35,027 nucleotides of DNA, taken from assembly GCA_900548745.1 (NCBI GenBank), contig URLQ01000006.1:1-35027 (forward strand). The letters are read 5' to 3'. Positions 8,660 through 15,156 of the stretch are shown in pieces; the stretch's first letter is position 1; every line of letters starts with the position of its first letter. The position numbers and the translations under genes are program-made. The DNA is from an uncultured Prevotella sp. (GTDB lineage Bacteria > Bacteroidota > Bacteroidia > Bacteroidales > Bacteroidaceae). The notes under the pieces were generated by a model, which was not told the origin of the DNA, searched no databases, and worked only from the letters and a program-made list of their open reading frames with translations.

Positions 8660-9361
8660 ATGAAACGCTTATTGCTGTTTTTTGCCATGCTTATTTCTCT
8701 CACCCTCCCTTTTGAAAGGCTGGGTGGGAGTTTTCTCCGGGCTCAGGGCAACGACCCTGTTTTGGCTGGAATGATTCTGGCATACACAAATAAGGCAGAA
8801 AAAGAACTGAAGCAGCAGGAACAAATGATGCTTCTGGAATCTACAGGTCATCTGTGGATAAAGGAAGAGGTACAAGGAGTAACTGACCTGCAAAAGGAGT
8901 TCAACTCTTACTTGGATAACTTTCATAGCATCATCAGTTATGCGGCGCAGATATATGGATTCTATCATGAAATAGACCGACTCGTGAAACACTTGGGAAC
9001 TTTTAATGACCAGCTCCAGCACCAGGCCGGAAATGCCCTAGCAGTAGCATTGTCTTCGAACAGAAATAAAATCTATAGAGAACTTATCATGAATAGTGTT
9101 GATATAGTCAATGACATCCGGCAACTGTGCCTCTCCGACACCAAGATGACAGAAAAGGAACGACTGGAAGTTCTCTTTTCCATCCGTCCGAAACTTAAGC
9201 TCATGAATCAAAAGCTCAAAAGGCTTACCAGAGCGGTTAAATATACTTCACTCTCTGACATATGGGCGGAGATAGACTACAATGGCAGAAGTGAGGTGGA
9301 CAAGCCCAATATTGTACAGAAATGCAAGGAAAGATGGAAGAGAAACGCAAAGCCAAAGTAA
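8660..9361 (+). CDS. TrbJ/DUF4141-like exported protein, second paralogue
   Basis: Start chosen at 8660 (MKRLLLFFAMLISL) because it begins a clean signal peptide and is preceded by AGGATAACA at 8649-8657; the longer frame from 8615 overlaps the upstream gene and adds a charged extension. The product has 233 residues, with cleavage likely after FLRAQG. The mature protein is helical (LQKEFNSYLDNF; IDRLVKHLGTF) and carries the block LKRLTRAVKYTSLSDIW, matching the end of the preceding gene product, so the two are tandem paralogues. A role in the conjugation pilus or mating channel is inferred from this similarity to TrbJ/DUF4141-type proteins; it is not shown. Confidence 0.74.
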   Translation: MKRLLLFFAMLISLTLPFERLGGSFLRAQGNDPVLAGMILAYTNKAEKELKQQEQMMLLESTGHLWIKEEVQGVTDLQKEFNSYLDNFHSIISYAAQIYGFYHEIDRLVKHLGTFNDQLQHQAGNALAVALSSNRNKIYRELIMNSVDIVNDIRQLCLSDTKMTEKERLEVLFSIRPKLKLMNQKLKRLTRAVKYTSLSDIWAEIDYNGRSEVDKPNIVQKCKERWKRNAKPK

Positions 9362-9415
9362 GTATTCAGGTATAAAGATAATTCAGGATAACAATTTAAA
9401 AATCAAACTTTAAAC

Positions 9416-10093
9416 ATGGGTTGGGGAACATTATTGAAAGCAGCAGTCAGCTTGGGAGGAAGAGCTATAAAAGCTATAGCTAAATCGGCAGGGGGTGCAG
9501 TAGTACATCCGCAGCAAACGCTAAAAGGATTAGGAAGTGCCACCAAGTCTGCGGCCATAGGTGGAAGCCTGGGCTACATCGGTTGGGAAAAACTGACTAC
9601 AGACAAAAGCGTAGTGGGTATTGTAAGCGATGCCGTCATTGGCGAAGAAACGACACAAAAGATTGGAGACACAGTCTCAAATATCGGTGAAGGAATGAAA
9701 GAGGTGAAAGACTCTGTAACTGGTCTCACTGAAAATGTCAATGATGCCATCACCAGTACAGACAGCAAATGGAACGGCATGAGCAAATTCCTGCAAGGTA
9801 TTTTCTCCGGGAACGGTGGCGATATGATGGGGAACTTTTTCAGCAATATAGGCAAAGGGAATGTTTCCGGTCTGAGTCTCATCGGACTTGTAGTGGCTGC
9901 ACTACTTGTTTTCGGAAGATTCGGATGGATGGGCAAGATAGCTGGAGCTGTGCTTGCCATGATGATGATAGGAAACAATGTAAATATGAACGAGACACTT
10001 GCCAGTGAGAAGAAACGACCTGCTGCACAAGGACAAAACGAAATTCAACAGTCGGAGGTTGCACAAAGCACTGGTGGCGGCAGACGAAGATAA
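9416..10093 (+). CDS. Gly/Ala-rich membrane protein of unknown function
   Basis: A 225-residue protein with many small residues. The N-terminus is an amphipathic Gly/Ala/Lys-rich region (LGGRAIKAIAKSAGGA), the centre (about residues 60-120) is heptad-like and may form a coiled coil (IGDTVSNIGEGMKEVKDSV), and two adjacent hydrophobic segments lie near residues 150-170 and 172-190 (LSLIGLVVAALLVFGRFGW; KIAGAVLAMMMIG). The tail is polar with GGGRRR at the end. There is no signal peptide, so it is likely an inner-membrane protein with the coiled coil on the cytoplasmic side. It is preceded by AGGATAACA at 9385-9393. The fold resembles small channel or holin-like proteins only superficially; no family is recognised. 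Confidence 0.72.
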   Translation: MGWGTLLKAAVSLGGRAIKAIAKSAGGAVVHPQQTLKGLGSATKSAAIGGSLGYIGWEKLTTDKSVVGIVSDAVIGEETTQKIGDTVSNIGEGMKEVKDSVTGLTENVNDAITSTDSKWNGMSKFLQGIFSGNGGDMMGNFFSNIGKGNVSGLSLIGLVVAALLVFGRFGWMGKIAGAVLAMMMIGNNVNMNETLASEKKRPAAQGQNEIQQSEVAQSTGGGRRR

Positions 10094-10119
10094 TAGTAAA
10101 ATTTATAAACATATATAAT

Positions 10120-10950
10120 ATGCAATATACACAGGAAATGAATCTTCGTTCGGACAGTGGATACTGTATGCCCTACGAAGAAAAAGGCCGTGACGTACAG
10201 ATGAGTCTTGGCTACGGTAAACAGAAACATCCGCATACTGGAGAACCTTTTTTTCATCATGGTGTGGATTTCAAAGCCAACCATTATCTTCTTTCAGCAG
10301 TTGCAACAGGGAAGATCACAGGACTTGGGAATGATGCCGTACATGGTATCTATCAGGTGACACGCTATGGAGACTACGAGGTAAAATACGCACAACTCTC
10401 GAACGTTTTGGCCAACTACGGAAGTGAAGTCAAGGCCGGTCAGGTTATTGCCGTAAGTGGGGAAATACTTCACATGGAGGTCAAGTATAAAGGAGAAGAG
10501 CTCAATCCTCTGGAGTTTCTGACCATGATATACAGTAATTTGAAAGTCATGGAACAGAACGGGCAACCTGGTGCGGTACCACAGTTCGTGACACTGGATA
10601 TGGATGTCAGGACTATGTACGACAAAGACAGCAAAGAGATAGAGAATCTAATGATGCGTTTTTTTCCGGACTACATGAAAGACATCAGTCTTGGAGCCTA
10701 CACGTTGCCGGAACATACACAGTTCACTTTGAGAAATATTCTCTCACTGTCGGCCATGAAGAATTATTTCTATGAGACCATCCCCAGTATGGCCAATCCA
10801 TTAGGTATGGGAGCACGAAGCATACCGATTGCAGAACGGGTACAAAATCTGCTTATCGGTGATTTCCTGAACTATCTTGCCCTGCGTCATCAGATATTTC
10901 TTTCCTGTTTAAGTGACTACGAAAAAAAAAAGCACAAGAACTGGCCATAG
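10120..10950 (+). CDS. M23-like pseudopeptidase, N-terminal part of a gene split by a -1 shift
   Basis: A 276-residue reading frame. Residues about 25-140 have the M23/LytM fold pattern: HHGVD (His46, Asp50), then YAQLSNVLANYGSEVKAGQ, then ILHMEVKYKGEELNPLEFL. The zinc ligands His46, Asp50 and His118 are kept, but the two catalytic histidines are gone: YxHL is YAQL (Gln92) and the first His of HxH is Ile116. So it is probably a non-catalytic or altered M23 domain. There is no signal peptide. The frame ends 18 nt after a run of ten A at 10922-10931, and the next open frame continues in -1 with sensible protein sequence to 11255, so the true product is probably a ~377-residue fusion. Confidence 0.8.
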   Translation: MQYTQEMNLRSDSGYCMPYEEKGRDVQMSLGYGKQKHPHTGEPFFHHGVDFKANHYLLSAVATGKITGLGNDAVHGIYQVTRYGDYEVKYAQLSNVLANYGSEVKAGQVIAVSGEILHMEVKYKGEELNPLEFLTMIYSNLKVMEQNGQPGAVPQFVTLDMDVRTMYDKDSKEIENLMMRFFPDYMKDISLGAYTLPEHTQFTLRNILSLSAMKNYFYETIPSMANPLGMGARSIPIAERVQNLLIGDFLNYLALRHQIFLSCLSDYEKKKHKNWP

Positions 10951-10962
10951 CAAACAGTGGCC
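10926..10962 (+). other. Candidate -1 frameshift site A_AAA_AAG with downstream stem
   Basis: In the frame of the upstream gene, nucleotides 10926-10932 read A_AAA_AAG, the heptamer used by E. coli dnaX, inside a run of ten A. A -1 slip leads to GCA at 10932 and then to a continuous frame to 11255. The -1 frame is closed by TGA at 10914-10916 and the zero frame by TAG at 10948-10950, so the shift must occur in about 34 nt that contain this site. GGCCA (10943-10947) and TGGCC (10958-10962) can pair 10 nt downstream. A lost A through mutation or sequencing error gives the same picture. Confidence 0.5.
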
Positions 10963-10973
10963 TTATTGATCCA

Positions 10974-11255
10974 TTGGCAGAACTCGATATTGATGTTCAA
11001 AGCTTTGATATTCCCCGTATGGTGAGCGTGTTTCCGGATAAGTCCGGTATCAGATGGTGGACAAAAGCATGGTTCAATGGTAGTGAGAAAGGAGAAGCTG
11101 CAATAGAGATTGAACGTGAGCTGGCAATCAAGTTTATCAATGAAAACATTGAAAAGGATGAATGGCTGGAAGAATATTTCCCGAAACAGATGGAAGTATA
11201 TCACAATGCCATAGAACAGACACGCGAACAATTACTCAACCAGATAAATCTATAA
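10974..11255 (+). CDS. C-terminal part of the M23-like gene in the -1 frame
   Basis: The listed start is the first ATG (93 residues), but the frame is open from 10917 and reads sensibly from 10932 (AQELAIANSGLIDPLAELD), directly continuing the upstream protein after the A-run. The product is a soluble alpha/beta domain with aromatic clusters (GIRWWTKAWFNGSEKG) and a charged helical end (AIKFINENIEKDEWLEEYF). No independent start signal is evident before 10974, and the coding-like sequence upstream of that ATG argues for a frameshift fusion over a free-standing gene. No family recognised. The next gene starts 39 nt later. Confidence 0.65.
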   Translation: MAELDIDVQSFDIPRMVSVFPDKSGIRWWTKAWFNGSEKGEAAIEIERELAIKFINENIEKDEWLEEYFPKQMEVYHNAIEQTREQLLNQINL

Positions 11256-11293
11256 AGGGCATATAAATTATCAATCATATAAAACAGCAACTC

Positions 11294-12682
11294 ATGGCAG
11301 AGTCAGAACAAGATAGAATATTCAGGACAAAGGTCATTCCAATCATGAACAAGGTTCGGGATGAACTGCAAGATAAGATGGCAGCAGAGCTTAAAGAGCA
11401 CACCTCATCATTTGCAGGATTGATGGCCAGTGCCATTGGTCCTGATGGTGGAATGTCTGCCAGACAGGCACAGATGCAGTCTTTGCGTTACACCGGTGAA
11501 TGGAACTCGAAAACGGCTGAAGATTATATTGAAATGGTCAAGAAAGAACTTCAACGCCAGCACATCACCGTTGATTCCGCTATGGAGAAAAAGATGATAG
11601 ACAAGATGATTCAGGATAAGATTCCACGCTCATCCATTGAATACATCTTAAAAAAGGCAGCAACTAACACCATCTTTTATCTCCCCCAGGAAGTTGCAAA
11701 ATCACCATTAGAACATTATATGGATACAGAAGCCGAAAAGAGATACAACCCATCTGCGTGGGAAAAGAACACAGGTATAATTCTCGGATCCGTAACCGAT
11801 CTCGCATGTATGGGTGGAGCCGGTGGCGGTTGGAAAACAGCGGCCACATGGGTCGGCGGTGACTTCCTGTTATCTAAATTCTCTGACAAACAGGAAGACC
11901 GTTCAGACATACCTTCAATAGTGCGCCCGGGATGCGAGGAACAGTATAGACAAGACCAGGAGAAAATGAAAAAGCAGTCAGAAGAAAAGCCACAGACTAA
12001 GACTTCATCAGCAGAGACTGCACCTGAACAGGAAGAAGCGGTCGAAGAGGAACAGGCAACGCAAGAACAGATTTCCCCGAAGCCGGAACAGACCAATATG
12101 GACGGATGGCAAGGATTGTTGACCTCTTTCGGACTCAATGGTATTAGCGACATTGGACACAATATCGGATATGTACTGGCTATGCTGCCTGATATGCTTG
12201 TAGGACTCTTCACGGGAAAAACAAAGTCAATCAATCTGAAGGACAATATGATGCCTATTGCCAGTATCGTTACAGGTATGTTCGTCAAGAATCCAATCCT
12301 GAAAATGATACTTATCGGTATGGGAGGACTCAATCTTCTGAACAAGGCCGGACATGAGACTTTGGATGATTTCAAAGCACAGCAGCACCCTGAAGCAGGA
12401 AACAGCCCTGTAAATTATCGGGTTTATCCTGATGAACCGCTCAATCCACGGATTGTCAATCCTCAGATTAGGTCCAACTGTCTGATTGCTACAATAGACA
12501 AGGTTCCTTGCAGCATCACTTTGCCGGATAAAGTTGTGGATGCTTATCAGCAGGGAGCTTTACCTCTCAACACACTTGCAAATGCAATACTGGCCAAAAA
12601 TGACCAGATGTGTCAGATTGCTTCAGAAAACTATGAAGCAAGCGAACGGCAAACAGTAGCAAGACCACTTGCACAAAGATAA
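11294..12682 (+). CDS. Operon protein with central acidic linker and hydrophobic C-terminal region, unknown function
   Basis: A 462-residue protein. The N-terminal ~200 residues are helical and polar (FRTKVIPIMNKVRDELQDKM) with a Gly-rich turn CMGGAGGGWKTA near residue 175. Residues about 220-265 are a low-complexity Glu/Gln/Lys linker (EEKPQTKTSSAETAPEQEE). Then come hydrophobic helices at about residues 285-305 and 315-350 (IGYVLAMLPDMLVGLFTG; ILKMILIGMGGLNLL), probably membrane-associated. The C-terminus has a small strand-helix unit (CLIATIDKVPCSITLPDKVVDAYQQG). There is no signal peptide. It lies inside the transfer operon between the split M23-like gene and the ArdC-like gene. No family is recognised; a membrane scaffold is one possibility. 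Confidence 0.75.
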   Translation: MAESEQDRIFRTKVIPIMNKVRDELQDKMAAELKEHTSSFAGLMASAIGPDGGMSARQAQMQSLRYTGEWNSKTAEDYIEMVKKELQRQHITVDSAMEKKMIDKMIQDKIPRSSIEYILKKAATNTIFYLPQEVAKSPLEHYMDTEAEKRYNPSAWEKNTGIILGSVTDLACMGGAGGGWKTAATWVGGDFLLSKFSDKQEDRSDIPSIVRPGCEEQYRQDQEKMKKQSEEKPQTKTSSAETAPEQEEAVEEEQATQEQISPKPEQTNMDGWQGLLTSFGLNGISDIGHNIGYVLAMLPDMLVGLFTGKTKSINLKDNMMPIASIVTGMFVKNPILKMILIGMGGLNLLNKAGHETLDDFKAQQHPEAGNSPVNYRVYPDEPLNPRIVNPQIRSNCLIATIDKVPCSITLPDKVVDAYQQGALPLNTLANAILAKNDQMCQIASENYEASERQTVARPLAQR

Positions 12683-12709
12683 AAGGATAACAATATAATA
12701 ATCAGACTT

Positions 12710-14383
12710 ATGGAAGAGAAGAACCAACAAGAGAAAATGGCAATAGTACGTCAGGTTGAGCTGTTTGAGAATGCTTTCAATAAAGCCAAAGAAAATGGTG
12801 GAATGTGGCTTAACAACGATGGTCGCAAAGCACCGAAACTATATCTGAAGCCTTTGCAGATTTCTGCTTTCAATGCCATCATATTGGGAATGCACAGCGA
12901 CCAGAATGGATACAAAACAAATCAATATACACTTTTTTCTGAAGCAAAGAAACGCGGTGAATCTGTCCAGACCAAAGAAAAGGGAGTACCTTTTCTCTGG
13001 TATAATTGGAATGAGTATGTAAACAAACATAATCCTGAAGAGAAAATCAGTCGCTCAGACTATCAAGCACTGCCAGCTGACAAGCAGGAGGATTATAAAG
13101 GAATCAGGAACCGTGAAGTCCGCTCACTTTTCAATATCGAGCAGACCACACTCCCTGTGGTTGATAAAACTACATTTGATACAGTAGTAAAAGAGATCGG
13201 TCCTCTGAAAGACCGTACAGATATAGAGTCAGCTTCGAATGAAATCCGTCAGGGTGTCGAAAATCTTCTGGAACAGTCACGAAAAAATTTGGTTGATATA
13301 CGCACTGATACTACAGGTGTAGCGCATTACGACAGTAAGAAGGATATTGTCTTCCTGCCACCTGCTACATCCTATGAACATTATGAAGACTATGCCCGTG
13401 ATGCTGTATCCATGCTTGTGTCTGTAACAGGACATCAACAGAGACTGGCACGTGAAGGCATGGTAGTCAAGAACGGAAAGGTTTCAGAGGATGCTATGAA
13501 ACAGGAAAGACTGGTAGTTGAAGTCGCTTCAGCTGTTAAGCTGCAGGAGTTGGGTATCTCTGCTAAACTGTCTCCTGACAGCATGAAGATGACCGATTAT
13601 TGGATCAGAGAGCTGAAAGAAGACCCGCATTTGCCGGATATTCTGGAAAGAGACGTAAACAACGCTATAGATATGATTCACAAGGCTGAACGTGGTGAGA
13701 AAGTAGAGCTCAACAACAGAGTCCTACAGAATCAGATAGCAGATATTAAGCACATTCTTCCCAAACACTATTATGTAGCCGATGAAATCAAGACATTGCC
13801 CAACATAGATACAAAAGAGTTCGTGGTTGTAAAAGAGCCGGAACAGAAGATGGCTGATGTGGTTCTCCCTTCTGGAGCTTCATTAGGAGTCGAGAATGAG
13901 ATTCCTGGAATGAACAAAGGCCGTATCGAACATGCACTTCAAAAAGAGGGATATGAAACGGTTACATTCTACAACATAGATGGTTCTATGGGGTATCGTC
14001 CCGATGACAGCTTTTTTGACGGTAAGGAGGTGTCCGTGAACCGCATGAATAAGTGGAATCTGGAGACCCTTACACTACTTGATGTGTCTGATGCCATCAG
14101 ACGTTCTGGCGCAATAGACTTTGAAAAGATACTCATGTTGCGTAATGACGAAGGGAAATGGACACTCTATCTGAAGCCCGAAAATGAAAAGAGCTTCAGC
14201 GTTTACCCCGAGAAGGCAGATCTGAACCTTTTCTTTACCACTATAAAGCAAGGTGACGAAGAAGCTTCAAAAAAATACGTCAGGATATGGCCCAGAAATA
14301 CTATATGGCTGCCCAAAACAATCCGGACATTAAAGTTGACCTCTTCAAAAGCGATGCGACAGCAGAAGAACTCGCAAGGATAG
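12710..14383 (+). CDS. ArdC-like protein lacking HEXXH, N-terminal part of a gene split by a -1 shift
   Basis: A 557-residue frame preceded by AGGATAACA at 12684-12692. Residues 1-150 match the ArdC/LtrC-type N-terminal domain (single-stranded DNA binding; GVPFLWYNWNEYV), and residues about 150-285 follow the layout of the ArdC zincin domain. Where the intact ArdC of this operon has HEMAHSTG, this protein reads SMLVSVTG (from Ser234), so the zinc-binding HEXXH is lost; the later ERLVVEVASAV region still mirrors EELVAELSAAL. Residues about 390-520 form a further globular region. The last ~36 residues read past an A-run as atypical Lys/Ser/Thr-rich sequence, whereas the -1 frame continues with normal protein (IRQDMAQKYYMAAQNN), so the true product probably extends to 15144. 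Confidence 0.8.
   Translation: MEEKNQQEKMAIVRQVELFENAFNKAKENGGMWLNNDGRKAPKLYLKPLQISAFNAIILGMHSDQNGYKTNQYTLFSEAKKRGESVQTKEKGVPFLWYNWNEYVNKHNPEEKISRSDYQALPADKQEDYKGIRNREVRSLFNIEQTTLPVVDKTTFDTVVKEIGPLKDRTDIESASNEIRQGVENLLEQSRKNLVDIRTDTTGVAHYDSKKDIVFLPPATSYEHYEDYARDAVSMLVSVTGHQQRLAREGMVVKNGKVSEDAMKQERLVVEVASAVKLQELGISAKLSPDSMKMTDYWIRELKEDPHLPDILERDVNNAIDMIHKAERGEKVELNNRVLQNQIADIKHILPKHYYVADEIKTLPNIDTKEFVVVKEPEQKMADVVLPSGASLGVENEIPGMNKGRIEHALQKEGYETVTFYNIDGSMGYRPDDSFFDGKEVSVNRMNKWNLETLTLLDVSDAIRRSGAIDFEKILMLRNDEGKWTLYLKPENEKSFSVYPEKADLNLFFTTIKQGDEEASKKYVRIWPRNTIWLPKTIRTLKLTSSKAMRQQKNSQG
14269..14275 (+). other. Candidate -1 frameshift site A_AAA_AAA
   Basis: Seven A at 14269-14275 are framed as A_AAA_AAA in the ArdC-like gene (codons TCA AAA AAA TAC). 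A -1 slip gives AAA AAA ATA CGT CAG and joins the MutS-domain frame. The -1 frame is closed upstream by TGA at 14254-14256 and the zero frame ends at 14383, so both frames are open over 14257-14383. A Shine-Dalgarno-like AAGGTG lies at 14250-14255, 13 nt upstream, as in dnaX-type sites; no clear downstream stem is seen. Loss of one A would look the same. Confidence 0.5.
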
Positions 14384-15144
14384 AACGTGTGAACATCTTT
14401 AAAACCAAGGGTTCGGAGAGCCAACCCAGTGTGATATTGTGTATGCCCACAGTCAACGGTGAGAAATTGACAGCCCGTGAAGTAAGTCCACAGCAATGGC
14501 AACGTATGTGGCTGGCAGAAGATATGCAAGATTACAAGAAACATCTTGCAGCAAGTCTTTTTGCCGATGTGCTCCGTAAGGACCGTACAGATGCTGTTGC
14601 AGTAGGTACGGATAAATCAGAACAGGAGGCTCAGTCAAAGAATCCAAATCAGCAAACGGAAGTATATGAGGAACAGACCGAAGAAAAGAGCAGACAGAGT
14701 GAATCTCATGGGCCATCCGAGTCTAAGGGCAATAAGAGCAAGGATGAAAGTCCTAAGACAGAAACAAAGGTAACCACCGAACTCTCTCCGATGCTGAAGC
14801 AATTCTATGAATTAAAATCGAAACATCCTGATGCAATTTTGCTCTTCAGATGTGGAGACTTCTATGAAACTTACAGCAACGATGCAGAGAAAGCAGCCAA
14901 AATACTTGGAATCACGCTCAGCAAAAGCAATCACACAAAAGATGCTGAAGGAAAACCTCTTATGATAGCAGGGTTTCCTCACCATGCGCTCGATGTTTAC
15001 CTTCCTAAACTGATCCGTGCCGGTGAGCGAATTGCCATCTGTGACCAATTGGAAACTCCCAGGCAAGAAAAAGACGTTACTAAAAAACAGAAAAATGAAC
15101 CCGACAATCAGGAAGAGAGCAAGGTTTCAAGAATGCACAGATAA
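14287..15144 (+). CDS. MutS mismatch-recognition domain (MutS_I) protein, -1 frame continuation of the ArdC-like gene
   Basis: The listed start is the first ATG; the frame is open from 14257 and probably enters by a -1 shift at 14275. The 285 residues contain an N-terminal segment continuing the upstream protein, a charged disordered linker (about residues 105-165), and at about 168-258 a domain matching MutS domain I: MLKQFYELKSKHPDAILLFR, then CGDFYETYSNDAEKAAKILG, then GKPLMIAGFPHHALDVYL and AICDQLE. The F-x-E motif that contacts mismatches in MutS is present as Phe192-Tyr193-Glu194. There is no MutS core, clamp or Walker ATPase in the window. MutS_I modules occur at the end of ArdC/LtrC-like proteins of Bacteroidetes elements; the role is unknown. 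Confidence 0.82.
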   Translation: MAQKYYMAAQNNPDIKVDLFKSDATAEELARIERVNIFKTKGSESQPSVILCMPTVNGEKLTAREVSPQQWQRMWLAEDMQDYKKHLAASLFADVLRKDRTDAVAVGTDKSEQEAQSKNPNQQTEVYEEQTEEKSRQSESHGPSESKGNKSKDESPKTETKVTTELSPMLKQFYELKSKHPDAILLFRCGDFYETYSNDAEKAAKILGITLSKSNHTKDAEGKPLMIAGFPHHALDVYLPKLIRAGERIAICDQLETPRQEKDVTKKQKNEPDNQEESKVSRMHR

Positions 15145-15156
15145 CATGTAACCGCA

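Noticed and set aside
11716..12375. Long minus-strand open frame of 219 codons
   Set aside because: Lies entirely within the plus-strand 462-residue gene, has Ser/Pro/Cys-rich shadow composition and no start context.
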